Of a DNA stretch of 64,000 nt, positions 39,675-48,230 are shown piece after piece. The notes below the pieces were generated by a model. The model was not told where the DNA came from and searched no databases. It worked only from the letters and a program-made list of their open reading frames with translations. The position numbers and the translations under genes are program-made. How positions within the stretch are numbered: the stretch's first letter is position 1; each line of letters opens with the position of its first letter. Source of the stretch: Massilia soli. Its GTDB lineage: Bacteria > Pseudomonadota > Gammaproteobacteria > Burkholderiales > Burkholderiaceae_D. The DNA lies in assembly GCF_016809835.1 (NCBI RefSeq), contig NZ_JAFBIL020000009.1:62001-126000 (forward strand). Reading direction: 5' to 3'.

Positions 39675-41252
39675 ATGGCTGAACTGATACATGAACTGAT
39701 CGGCGAGAGCGCGGACAAGCGGCCGCTCGCCGAAGCATTGATTGACGGCGCGGTGCGCCTGACCTACCGCCAGCTGGCCGAGCGCGTCGAGGCGGCGGCG
39801 CATGGCTTTGCTGCCCTTGGGCTGGAACGCTTCGACCGCGTCGCGATCTTCATCGAGAAGCGCCACGAGGCGGTGGTGGCGATGTTCGGGGCGGCCGCGG
39901 CAGGGCTGGTGCTGGTGCCGGTCAACCCGCTGCTCAAGCCGGCGCAGGTGGCGCACCTGCTGCGCGACAGTAACGCGCGCCTGCTGGTGACCAGCCAGGC
40001 GCGGCTCGACGGGCTGGCCGGCGCAGGCGGCGCGCTGCCGGACCTGCGCCACGTCGTCGTCGTCGATGGCGACGCTGCGCCGATCGACGGGCTGACCGTC
40101 ACCGCCTGGCGCGACTGCCTGATCCACGGCCATCGCGGCGCGCTGCACCGGACCATCGAGACCGACATGGCCGCCCTGATGTACACCTCGGGCAGCAGCG
40201 GTCCGCCCAAGGGCGTGGTGCTGTCGCACCGTAACCTGGTGGCCGGCGCGTACAGTGTGGCGCGCTACCTCGGCAACAGTCCGGCCGACCGCATCCTGGC
40301 GGTGCTCCCGCTCAGCTTCGACTACGGCATGAGCCAGCTGACCACGGCATTCGCCAGCGGTGCGGCGGTGGTGTTGATGAACCATGTGCTCACGCGCGAC
40401 ATCCCGGAGATGATCGACCGCGAGCGCATCACCGGGCTGGCGGCGGTGCCGACCTTGTGGATCCAGCTGGCCAATCTCGACTGGCGCGGGCGCCACCCGC
40501 TGCGCTACATCACCAGTTCGGGCGGCTGCATGCCGCGGCCCACGCTGGCGACGCTGCGTGAAGCCTTGCCGCGCACCCGCATCTACCTGATGTACGGCCT
40601 CACCGAAGCGTTCCGCTCCACCTACCTGGCCCCGGAACAGGTCGACAGCCGGCCCGACTCGATCGGCAAGGCGATACCGAACGCCGAAGTGCTGGTGCTC
40701 GATCCTGAAGGCCGGGCCTGCAAGCCGGGCGAACCGGGTGAACTGGTGCATCGCGGGCCGCTGGTGTCGCTCGGCTACTGGAACGACCCGGTGCAGACCG
40801 CGGCGCGCTTTCGTCCGCTGCCGCCTTGCCCGGGCCAGCCGCGCGCCGACGCCGTGGTGTGGTCCGGCGACACGGTGCGCATGGACGACGAGGGCTACCT
40901 CTACTTCATCTGCCGCACCGACGACATGATCAAGACGTCCGGCTACCGCGTCAGCCCGACCGAGATCGAGGACGTGCTGTATGCGACCGGCATGGTCGGC
41001 GAAGCGGTCGCGCTGGGCGTGGCCCATCCGGTGCTGGGGCAGGCGATCGCGGTGGTGGCCACCCCGAATGCCGAAGGCGTGCCCGATTCGGCCGCGCTGC
41101 TGGCGGCCTGCAAGCTGCGGCTGCCGCCGTACATGCAGCCGGCGCTGGTCGAGCTGCGCCCCGGTCCGTTGCCGCGCAACCTCAACGGCAAGGTCGACCG
41201 GCGCATGCTGGCGAACGAACTGGCGCACCTGTTTGCCGAGGTTGTTCCGTGA
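39675..41252 (+). CDS. AMP-forming acyl-CoA ligase, exosortase A-associated
   Basis: A 525-residue adenylating enzyme with YTSGSSGPPKGVVLSH (P-loop, about 170-185), YGLTEAFRS (A5 motif), YFICRTDDMIKTSGYRVSP (hinge and A8) and the closing PLPRNLNGKVDRR with the catalytic Lys. It is the acyl-CoA ligase usually found next to exosortase A genes together with an acyl carrier protein and a decarboxylase; neither partner is in the window. An AGGAG site lies upstream of the ATG. The methyltransferase gene overlaps its stop (GTGA). Confidence 0.9.
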   Translation: MAELIHELIGESADKRPLAEALIDGAVRLTYRQLAERVEAAAHGFAALGLERFDRVAIFIEKRHEAVVAMFGAAAAGLVLVPVNPLLKPAQVAHLLRDSNARLLVTSQARLDGLAGAGGALPDLRHVVVVDGDAAPIDGLTVTAWRDCLIHGHRGALHRTIETDMAALMYTSGSSGPPKGVVLSHRNLVAGAYSVARYLGNSPADRILAVLPLSFDYGMSQLTTAFASGAAVVLMNHVLTRDIPEMIDRERITGLAAVPTLWIQLANLDWRGRHPLRYITSSGGCMPRPTLATLREALPRTRIYLMYGLTEAFRSTYLAPEQVDSRPDSIGKAIPNAEVLVLDPEGRACKPGEPGELVHRGPLVSLGYWNDPVQTAARFRPLPPCPGQPRADAVVWSGDTVRMDDEGYLYFICRTDDMIKTSGYRVSPTEIEDVLYATGMVGEAVALGVAHPVLGQAIAVVATPNAEGVPDSAALLAACKLRLPPYMQPALVELRPGPLPRNLNGKVDRRMLANELAHLFAEVVP

Positions 41253-42049
41253 GCGCGGAGCCGGGCTGGCGCAGCCGCCGCGACGACGGCGCGCCGTATC
41301 TGTTCGAGGAGCGCGGCGCGCGCGAGGCTGCGCAGCAGCGCCTGGCCGTGATCGCCGCGACGCTGGCGCGCAAGACCGGGCGCCACGGCGCGCCGATGCA
41401 GGTGGCCGACGTCGGCTGCGGCGCCGGCGTCCAATGCCGGCTGTGGGCCGCGCGCGGCCACCAGGTCTATGGCGCCGATATCAACAAGGCGCTGATCGCG
41501 CTGGCGCGCAAGCGGGCGCGCGAGGCCGGGCTCGAGATCAGCTACGAAGTCGCCTCGGCCACCGCGTTGCCCTGGCCGGACCGCTCGATGGATCTGTGCA
41601 TCGTCCCCGAATTGATCGAGCACGTGGCCGACTGGCGCGGCTGCCTGGCCGAATTTGTGCGCATCCTGAAACCGGGCGGCGCGCTCTACCTGAGCACCAG
41701 CAACATGCTGTGCCCGGTGCAGGACGAGTTCGACCTGCCGCTGTACTCGTGGTATCCGGGGTTTGTGAAGCGCCATTACGAAGACCTGGCCTGCACCAGC
41801 CGTCCGGACCTCGCCTGCTACGCGCTGCAGCCGGCCATCAACTGGTTCACCTGGTACGGGCTGCGCAACCACCTGGCGCGCCACGGCTTGCGCAGCATCG
41901 ACCGCTTCGACATGCTCGAAGCGAGCGCCCAGGGCAGCCCTGCGGCGAGGGCAGCGCTGCGGCTGGTGCTGGCGTTGCCGCCGCTGCGCTTCTGCGCGCA
42001 TGTGGCCACTCCCAGCACCACGCTGATGGCGATCAAGCCGGCGCCCTGA
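41249..42049 (+). CDS. Class I SAM-dependent methyltransferase
   Basis: A 266-residue protein with the Rossmann SAM motif VADVGCGAGVQC (about 51-62), an acidic ribose-binding residue in VYGADINKALI and DLCIVPELIEHV as motif post-II. The length and the extended C-terminal half (YSWYPGFVKRHYEDL) suggest a methyltransferase of small molecules or sugar. Start at GTG 41249 overlaps the ligase stop, so it is coupled to acyl-CoA ligase translation. It ends in a 17-base overlap with the convergent deacetylase gene. Confidence 0.82.
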   Translation: MSAEPGWRSRRDDGAPYLFEERGAREAAQQRLAVIAATLARKTGRHGAPMQVADVGCGAGVQCRLWAARGHQVYGADINKALIALARKRAREAGLEISYEVASATALPWPDRSMDLCIVPELIEHVADWRGCLAEFVRILKPGGALYLSTSNMLCPVQDEFDLPLYSWYPGFVKRHYEDLACTSRPDLACYALQPAINWFTWYGLRNHLARHGLRSIDRFDMLEASAQGSPAARAALRLVLALPPLRFCAHVATPSTTLMAIKPAP

Positions 42050-42929
42050 CCAGGTTGCACGCCATGCGCAGCAGCAAGCCACGGGCGCCACGGTCGGGCG
42101 GCGTCAGGCGCGGCAGCAGCATCGGGTCGGTATCGTGGCGCGCCGCGCCGCCCGCGCTGGTGACGGCCGCGTCGAAGCCCTGGCTGCGCAGCATGTCGAC
42201 GTGGCGCAGCTCGAAGTCCTGTCCGGGCTTGCCGCTCGGGTAGGCAAACAGGCGCACCGGCGCCTGGATAATCTCCTGCAGCCTGGCGCGTCCGTTGGCG
42301 ATCTCGGCGCGCGCATCGGCGTTGGAAATCGAGGTGAGCACCGGGTGGCTGACGGTCTGGGCGCCGATTTCCATGCCGGAGCGGTGCAGGGCCAGCACCT
42401 CGTCGGAGGTCATCATGGTCGGCACGAAGCTGCGCGCCATGCTGCGGATGCGTTCAAGGCGTTCACCGTGCGGCAGCCGGCCCAGCGTGTCGACCAGCAT
42501 GTCGATCACCGCGCGCCGCCGCACCGGACAGCCCAGGTCATAAGTTGCGAAGCCGCTCGACGTCAGGTTCAGGCGGTCGCCGGTGGCGCTGCGCACCACA
42601 TCGATCACCGCGTCCTTCCACATGCAGCCGCCGTCGAGAAAGCCGCTGGCGACGAAAAACGTGGCCGGCACCCGGTGACGCTGCAGGATCGGCAGCGCCA
42701 CCGAAGCATTGTCGGCGTAGCCGTTCTCGAACGCGATGCAGGCGGCGCGCGGCGGCAGCGAGCGATCGCGCAGGCGGCGCACCGCGTCACCGAGCGGCAT
42801 CAGGCGGAACCAGCGCGCGAGCACCTTGAGCTGCTGTTCGAAATGCCGGGCGTCGAGCTGCTCCGGGAACAGCGGGTCGGGCCTGGCGAGGACGCGGCGG
42901 TAAATCAGGATCGAAAGCGGTACTTGCAT
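42033..42929 (-). CDS. Polysaccharide deacetylase-fold protein with degenerate active site
   Basis: A 298-residue NodB-homology (CE4) protein. The fold is clear: AFENGYADN near 66-74, LPILQRHRVPATFFVASGFLDGG and a VRLFAYPSG motif 3. But the catalytic/metal motif TFDDGY is AFENGY (E68 for the catalytic Asp, N69 for the metal Asp), and motif 2 is GAQTVSHP, so Q191 replaces the first of the two metal His residues; H195 remains. Metal-dependent deacetylation is therefore unlikely in its normal form. The frame is intact and no frameshift is seen. It stands alone, divergent from a glycosyltransferase. Confidence 0.85.
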   Translation of the reverse strand: MQVPLSILIYRRVLARPDPLFPEQLDARHFEQQLKVLARWFRLMPLGDAVRRLRDRSLPPRAACIAFENGYADNASVALPILQRHRVPATFFVASGFLDGGCMWKDAVIDVVRSATGDRLNLTSSGFATYDLGCPVRRRAVIDMLVDTLGRLPHGERLERIRSMARSFVPTMMTSDEVLALHRSGMEIGAQTVSHPVLTSISNADARAEIANGRARLQEIIQAPVRLFAYPSGKPGQDFELRHVDMLRSQGFDAAVTSAGGAARHDTDPMLLPRLTPPDRGARGLLLRMACNLVRAPA

Positions 42930-43109
42930 GGAGCGAGTCCGGACTGGTGAAGGGAAGGCGGGCGGCGCCCGGTCCGTTGATGTCTGTCAACGTTTCAGCG
43001 AAGCCGGCCACTACACTGAATTGAAACAGGTGCATCGAATATAGACCGGGCGCGCAGCACATCTGTTGAGCCTGCTCATGCCGCAAACCCTTTCCACGTG
43101 GAGATATCT

Positions 43110-44234
43110 ATGCGTATCGGCATTTTGTCGTACCCGATGCTGTTCCAGCGCGAGGGCAGCTTGCAGATCCAGATCCGCGAGACCATCCGTTCGCTGAACC
43201 GGCTGCACGGCATCGACGGCGAGGCGCTCTCGGTGGAGCTGGTCGATCCGTGCCGCGGCAGGTTCGATGCGTATGACCTGATCCACGTCTTTGCCGCCGT
43301 CCACGGCAACCACCGGATCGTCGAAGTGGCGACCGAGCTTGGCGTGCCAGTGGTGCTGTCGCCGCTCATTTCGCCGGGCTGGAACCGCTCCAGCGGCACC
43401 CGCGCCCGCGTCGCCGACCGCCTGCTCGGCAACCTCACCGCGTGGAATGTCGAAACCAGCTACGCGCAAACGCGCCGCGCGCTGCAGGTCGCCACCCTGA
43501 TCGTCGCGCTGGGCGAAGCGGAAAAGCGCGCCATTGGCGAGGCCTTCCTGGTGCCGGCGGCGCGCGTGCGGGTGTTCCCGAACGGGATATCGCCCCAGTT
43601 CTTCAATGCCGACGGCGCATACTTCCGCGCCCGCACCGGCATCGAGGGGCCGTTCGTGCTGATGGTCGGCGCGATCGCGCCGCACAAGGACCAGCTGGGC
43701 ATGGCGCACGCGCTGTCGGAGATGGCGCTGCCGTTCGTTCTGGTAGGCGAAGCCCAGGAACGCGACCAGGATTACCTGGCGCAGGTTCGCCAGGTGCGCG
43801 GCGTGACCTGCCTGGGCAAGCTGCGCCATGACGATCAGCTGCTGGCCAGCGCGTTCGCGGCGGCGGCGGTGTTTGCGCTGCCGGGCCAGACCGAGGTCCA
43901 GCCGATGCCCGCGCTGGAAGCTCTGGCCGCCGGCACGCCGGTGGTGAACAGTTCGGGCAGCGACCTGACCATCGCCAACGCCGGCTTCGCGATCCGCACC
44001 GTCGCGCCCGGGGACACGAGCGGCATCAAGCGCGCGGTGCTCGGCCTGATCGAGGAACCGCCGAAGCGCGCGGCGGTGCGCTCGCTGGTCAGCGAGCTGA
44101 CCTGGGACCGGATCGCCGAACGCATCGCGCGCTGCTATGTCGAGGTGGTCAGGGCCAGGCCGCGCGGTGCGCCAGGCGCCGGCCTGGTTCAGCGCGAGAC
44201 GCCCTCGAGCAGCCGCCTGTACACCGGCCCGTAA
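43110..44234 (+). CDS. Glycosyltransferase (GT4-like)
   Basis: A 374-residue GT-B glycosyltransferase. The donor-site motif EVQPMPALE (E-x7-E) near residues 265-273 and the PNGISPQFF and VGAIAPHKDQLG segments are typical of GT4. The N-terminal acceptor domain starts RIGILSYPMLFQREGSLQIQ. It probably adds a sugar to the EPS repeat unit on the lipid carrier. The ATG at 43110 has GGAG six bases upstream. Its 3' end overlaps that of the convergent glycosyltransferase by 46 bases. Confidence 0.85.
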   Translation: MRIGILSYPMLFQREGSLQIQIRETIRSLNRLHGIDGEALSVELVDPCRGRFDAYDLIHVFAAVHGNHRIVEVATELGVPVVLSPLISPGWNRSSGTRARVADRLLGNLTAWNVETSYAQTRRALQVATLIVALGEAEKRAIGEAFLVPAARVRVFPNGISPQFFNADGAYFRARTGIEGPFVLMVGAIAPHKDQLGMAHALSEMALPFVLVGEAQERDQDYLAQVRQVRGVTCLGKLRHDDQLLASAFAAAAVFALPGQTEVQPMPALEALAAGTPVVNSSGSDLTIANAGFAIRTVAPGDTSGIKRAVLGLIEEPPKRAAVRSLVSELTWDRIAERIARCYVEVVRARPRGAPGAGLVQRETPSSSRLYTGP

Positions 44235-45289
44235 CTGCGCGCGGCCGCTTCCCAGCTACGCTCGACTGCCGCGAACTGGCGCGCGCGTTCGCGCAGCGGC
44301 TGCATGCAAGCGGGCTCGGACAGCAGCGCATCGACAGCGTCCACCAGGCCATCGACGCTTCCTGCTTCGAACAGCACGCCGTTGCGTCCGTGGTCGATCA
44401 GTTCGCGATGCGGCGCGATGTCCGAGGCCAGCACCAGCGTCCCATGCGCCATCGCTTCGAGCGGCTTGCGCGCCGCCGCCATCGAGCGGGTCGGCGGCGC
44501 GGCGAACAGCACCAGGTCCGCCGCCGCGTAGATGGCGGCCAGGTCGTCCGGTTCGAGCTGGCCCGGGAATAGTACCGCTGCGCCGTGGCCGGCGGCGAAG
44601 TTCAGCAGGTGTCCCTGGGCCGGTCCAGCGCCCGCCACCACCAGCCGCAACGCCGGGTGCGCGCGCAGCAGCGGCGCCATCGCCGCGGTCACCAATTGCT
44701 CGTCGAGCGGCCCGACGCAGGCGATCAGCGGTCCGCCGCGGCCGGGCAGGTAGTCCGGCCAGGCGCTCCCTGGCGGGCGCGGCAGGTCGGTCGCAGGGGC
44801 GATGGTGTCGACGCGCTGCGGCGCGACCCCGCGCGCCAGCAGGGCGGCGCGCAGCGCCAGGCTGTCGGTGACCACCGCCGCGGCGAGGCGGGCGACGTAG
44901 CCGTCCAGGATGGTCCTGCTGGCGCCGTGGATCTCAGCCAGCACCGGCACATCGCTGCGCCAGCCGGCCCACAGGGCCGCGAGCGCATTGATCGCCGGCG
45001 GGTGCGCATGCAGGATGTCGGGGCGCGACAGCCGGATCGCGTGGCGCAGGCGGCGGACGATGCGCCGCACCAGCAGTATCGGCGGCAGCCAGTCCGGCCC
45101 CGGCGCGGTACGGATGAAGTGCCAGCCGTCGCGGTTGCGGTCCTCGGTCTCGACCTTGCCCTGGGCCGGGCCGGTCAGCTGGATCGTGTGCCATCCGAGC
45201 GCACGCTGCTGCCGCAGCAGCGACAGCGTGCGATGCGAATAGGCGCTGTGGACCGGGACCGAATGATCGAGCACGTGCAGGATGCGCAT
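44189..45289 (-). CDS. Exosortase A-associated glycosyltransferase, Daro_2409 type
   Basis: A 366-residue GT4 protein opening with MRILHVLDHSVPVHSAYSHR, which matches the PEP-CTERM/exosortase A-associated Daro_2409 family (MRILHVLDHSxPxHSGYTxR). The C-terminal nucleotide-sugar site reads RSMAAARKPLEAMAHG, so the first Glu of E-x7-E is Met, while the second Glu (KPLEAM) is kept. It is the last gene of a minus-strand unit with another glycosyltransferase, a deacetylase-fold protein, a tyrosine kinase and a chain-length regulator. Confidence 0.88.
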   Translation of the reverse strand: MRILHVLDHSVPVHSAYSHRTLSLLRQQRALGWHTIQLTGPAQGKVETEDRNRDGWHFIRTAPGPDWLPPILLVRRIVRRLRHAIRLSRPDILHAHPPAINALAALWAGWRSDVPVLAEIHGASRTILDGYVARLAAAVVTDSLALRAALLARGVAPQRVDTIAPATDLPRPPGSAWPDYLPGRGGPLIACVGPLDEQLVTAAMAPLLRAHPALRLVVAGAGPAQGHLLNFAAGHGAAVLFPGQLEPDDLAAIYAAADLVLFAAPPTRSMAAARKPLEAMAHGTLVLASDIAPHRELIDHGRNGVLFEAGSVDGLVDAVDALLSEPACMQPLRERARQFAAVERSWEAAARSYGPVYRRLLEGVSR

Positions 45290-45302
45290 GTGCCGGTCCG
45301 GT

Positions 45303-46487
45303 TCAGGCGCGGTTGGCGAGGGCGTGCGGGCAGGGCGGCGGCTGGGTCAGCGAATCGTAGACCGCCATATAGCCTTGCGCCATCGCGGGCAGGCTGTGCT
45401 GGGCGATGACCTGGCTGCGCGCGCGCATGCCGTGGCGCGCGCCCATCTCGGGAATCCGGCAGTAATCGGCGATCGCGGCGGCCATCAGGTCGGGCGACTG
45501 GGGCGGCACCAGTATGCCGGTAAAGCCGGGGCGTACCAGTTCGGTGTTGCCGCCGACCGCGGTGGCGACGACCGGCAGGCCGGTGGCCATGGCCTCGAGG
45601 ATCGTGTTGGAGCTGCCTTCGGCCAGCGACGGCAGCACGAACAGGTCCATCGCCCGCATCAGCTGCGCGATATCGCCGCGCTCGCCGGGCAGCCAGGCCC
45701 GGTGCGAGGCGCCGGCGCGGGTCAGCATGTCCATGCATTCGGCGCGCGCGGGACCATCGCCGACGATCAGCAGGCGCAGGCGCTGGTGGGCCGGGTGCGG
45801 CGAGGCGATCAGGCGCAGGAACGCGTCGACCAGCGTCACGTGGTTCTTGACGTCGACCATGCGCCCGACACTGCCGATGACGAAAGCGTTCTCCTGCATG
45901 AAGCCGGCCGGGCCGATGGCCGCGGGCGGTCCCAGGCGCGGATGGAACTGGATGCTGTCGACGCCATTGGCGATCTGCGAGACGCGCTCCGGTTCGGCGC
46001 CGACGCTGTCGATCAGCCAGTGTTCGAGATCGGCGCTGACGGCGATGAAATGGCCGATCAGCGGCCGCAGAACCCGGCGCAGCAGCTGGTACTTGAGTCG
46101 CTTGCCGTACAGGTCGAACATGTCGCGTCCATGCTCGCCGTGCACGCGCAGCTTGACGCCTGCCAGCGCGGCGACCAGCTGGCCCTCGAGGCCGCACAGG
46201 TTGCGGGTGTGGATCAGGTCCGGCTGCAGCGCGCGCAGCGCCTTGAACATGCGCAGGTAGTGGCCGAAGTCCTTGCCTTCGCGCTTGTTCAGGCTGATGA
46301 TCTCGACGCCGCGCGTGTGCAGCTGCGACTCGAAGTCCGAATAGTCCTTCAGGCAGACGATCGCATGGCGGTAGCGGTCCGCCGGCATGTGCTTGATCAG
46401 GTTGATGAGGCCATTTTCGAATCCGCCAGCATCGAGCTGGTGAATCAGGTGAACTACCAGCCTTGGCTGTTCAAAAGACACTGTCAT
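45303..46487 (-). CDS. XrtA-associated glycosyltransferase, TIGR03088 type (GT4)
   Basis: A 394-residue glycosyltransferase with the opening VVHLIHQLDAGGFENGLINLI, typical of the PEP-CTERM/XrtA glycosyltransferase group (also called stp2). The acceptor segment HTRNLCGLEGQ and the donor motif EGSSNTILEAMATG (complete E-x7-E) are present. It is expected to transfer a sugar in EPS repeat synthesis. It overlaps the upstream deacetylase-fold gene by four bases and is followed by another glycosyltransferase after 13 bases. Confidence 0.9.
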   Translation of the reverse strand: MTVSFEQPRLVVHLIHQLDAGGFENGLINLIKHMPADRYRHAIVCLKDYSDFESQLHTRGVEIISLNKREGKDFGHYLRMFKALRALQPDLIHTRNLCGLEGQLVAALAGVKLRVHGEHGRDMFDLYGKRLKYQLLRRVLRPLIGHFIAVSADLEHWLIDSVGAEPERVSQIANGVDSIQFHPRLGPPAAIGPAGFMQENAFVIGSVGRMVDVKNHVTLVDAFLRLIASPHPAHQRLRLLIVGDGPARAECMDMLTRAGASHRAWLPGERGDIAQLMRAMDLFVLPSLAEGSSNTILEAMATGLPVVATAVGGNTELVRPGFTGILVPPQSPDLMAAAIADYCRIPEMGARHGMRARSQVIAQHSLPAMAQGYMAVYDSLTQPPPCPHALANRA

Positions 46488-47428
46488 GATCGGCTCCGCA
46501 CGGTTTGGACGGCCGCTTCACTACGCGTGAAGCCGTGCCAGCGCGGCCGCGGCTGGCTTCGGAAAACAGGTGGGGCAGCGCCAGGCAGCAACGGGAACAC
46601 GTCGTCGATGCTGCCCCAGCGAAATTGGCCGGCCAGCGCGAGCAGGCGCGCTTCGGTGCGGCCGAGGTTGGCGTAATGGCCGAGCCGCGCCGCCAGTGGC
46701 ATGCCGGGAATGCGCGGCTGGCCGGGATCGAGTTCCCATGCGCTGAAGCCGAACACGGCGGGCTGGCCCTCGGTGCGGTTCACGTGGCGCAGCAGTGCGC
46801 GCGAGAGCGCATAAGGCAGCAGGCGGAATCCGCTGCCGCCGCCGGCGGGAAGGTTGCAACCGAATACGCGCGCGGTCGACAGCGGCAGCTCGAGGATGCC
46901 GGATGGGCCGGCCGGGAAACAGGCGAATCGCGGCGCGTCGGCGGGCCGCCGGCGCAGCAGCGGATAGCTGCTGGAACTGTAGCGGTAGCCGCTGTGGTAG
47001 AGCGTGTCGAGCGCCCAGCGATGTTGCGGGCCGATCGAGCAGGCTGGCGCGCGGTAGCCAAGGACTGCGGCGCCGCACAGGTCTTCCAGCACGCCTTTGC
47101 TGCGCAGGATGTCGCGGCGGAACTGCACGCGCGTCTGGCTCGACGCCTTGTCGTTCGCATAGCCGCGGCTGGCGATTTCGTGGCCGGCCGCGCCGATCGC
47201 CCGCACCATCGCCGGATGGCGGCGCGCGATCCAGCCGAGGATGAAAAAGGTGGCGCGCACCTGGTGCTGGTCGAGCAGGGCCAGCACGGTGTCGATGTTG
47301 CGTTCGATCCGGCTCGGCATGCCAGGCCAGGCGCCGTGCGGCGCGAGCCCAGCGACGGCGCCGGCGTGGAAGTAGTCCTCGACGTCGACCGTCATCGCAT
47401 TGCGGATGCTGTCAGTCGTAGTAACCAT
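46484..47428 (-). CDS. XrtA-type polysaccharide deacetylase-fold protein (DUF3473), metal His residues lost
   Basis: A 314-residue NodB-fold protein of the XrtA/PEP-CTERM deacetylase type with C-terminal DUF3473. NAMTVDVEDYF, ATFFILGWIARRHP, VLGYRAPACSIG and LPAGGGSGFRLLPYALSR are conserved. Relatives have ASHGYxH and FHPWE; here these are ASRGYAN and FSAWE, so both metal His positions (bases 47165-47167 and 47153-47155) are Arg and Asn and the later His is Ser (46742-46744). Asp residues of VDVED remain. Catalytic loss is likely. The ATG at 47428 lies inside the preceding kinase gene, with GGGGG upstream. Confidence 0.87.
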   Translation of the reverse strand: MVTTTDSIRNAMTVDVEDYFHAGAVAGLAPHGAWPGMPSRIERNIDTVLALLDQHQVRATFFILGWIARRHPAMVRAIGAAGHEIASRGYANDKASSQTRVQFRRDILRSKGVLEDLCGAAVLGYRAPACSIGPQHRWALDTLYHSGYRYSSSSYPLLRRRPADAPRFACFPAGPSGILELPLSTARVFGCNLPAGGGSGFRLLPYALSRALLRHVNRTEGQPAVFGFSAWELDPGQPRIPGMPLAARLGHYANLGRTEARLLALAGQFRWGSIDDVFPLLPGAAPPVFRSQPRPRWHGFTRSEAAVQTVRSRS

Positions 47429-48206
47429 AGTAGTCACCCCCGGGGAAGGACCGCGCCTTGTTGCAGATAAGGCTGATGTGCGGGCAGTGGTCGAGCCGGC
47501 GCAGGGCCTCCTTGACGGTGCCCTGGGTGGTCGCTTCGGCCTCGATGACCATCACCACCTGCCCCATCTGCGCTGCCAGCACGCTGGCCTCGGTGGTAAG
47601 GAGCAGCGGCGGCGAGTCGAAGATGACGATCCGGTCGGGGTAGCGGTTGCTGATTTCGACCAGCAGCGCGCTCATGGTCTGGCTGGCCAGCAGCTCGGTC
47701 GCATGCTTGTTGTTGCGGCCTGCCGGCAGCAGGCTGAGGGTGTCGATATTGGTCTTCAGGATGACGTCGGCCACGCCCAGTTTCTCGCTCAGCAGGATAT
47801 CCATCAAGCCCGGCGCCGCCCCCAGTCCCAGCACCTTGAGCACCGAGGGGCGGGCCACGTCGGCGTCCACCAGCAGCACGGTGTGGTCCTTTTCCATGGC
47901 GATGCTCATGGCCAGGTTGATCGCGCAATAAGTCTTGCCTTCGCCCGGCAGCGCGCTGGTGACGACGATCAGGTTGCGGTTGGCGGTTCCGCTGGCGGCG
48001 TGCAGCGCATTGCGCAGCAGCGGGCGCTTGATGATGCGGAAGTCCTCGGCGGCGCTGGTGCGGCCGCCATCATGCGTCACCATGCCCATCTGGTGCAGGC
48101 GCGCCAGGTTGATGTCGACGTAGCGGCGCGGATCGTGGCCGTGCTCCGGCTCGGCCAACAGCGCGCCGCGTTCGTGTTCATGCTCGTGCGTGTCTGGAGT
48201 GTGCAT
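47412..48206 (-). CDS. XrtA-associated tyrosine autokinase (BY-kinase)
   Basis: A 264-residue cytoplasmic BY-kinase-like ATPase that regulates EPS polymerisation with the chain-length protein. Walker A is ALPGEGKTY, Walker A' is LLVDADVARP and Walker B is VIFDSPPLL, all complete. The C-terminus ends in a small Tyr cluster (YYGYYD), the likely autophosphorylation site, and the N-terminus is His/Glu-rich (HTPDTHEHEHERG). It lies 24 bases after the chain-length gene and overlaps the deacetylase-fold gene by 17 bases. It lacks the transmembrane activator domain, which is supplied by the separate Wzz-like protein. Confidence 0.9.
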   Translation of the reverse strand: MHTPDTHEHEHERGALLAEPEHGHDPRRYVDINLARLHQMGMVTHDGGRTSAAEDFRIIKRPLLRNALHAASGTANRNLIVVTSALPGEGKTYCAINLAMSIAMEKDHTVLLVDADVARPSVLKVLGLGAAPGLMDILLSEKLGVADVILKTNIDTLSLLPAGRNNKHATELLASQTMSALLVEISNRYPDRIVIFDSPPLLLTTEASVLAAQMGQVVMVIEAEATTQGTVKEALRRLDHCPHISLICNKARSFPGGDYYGYYD

Positions 48207-48230
48207 GTCAGTCCCTCGTTGGCGCGTCAG

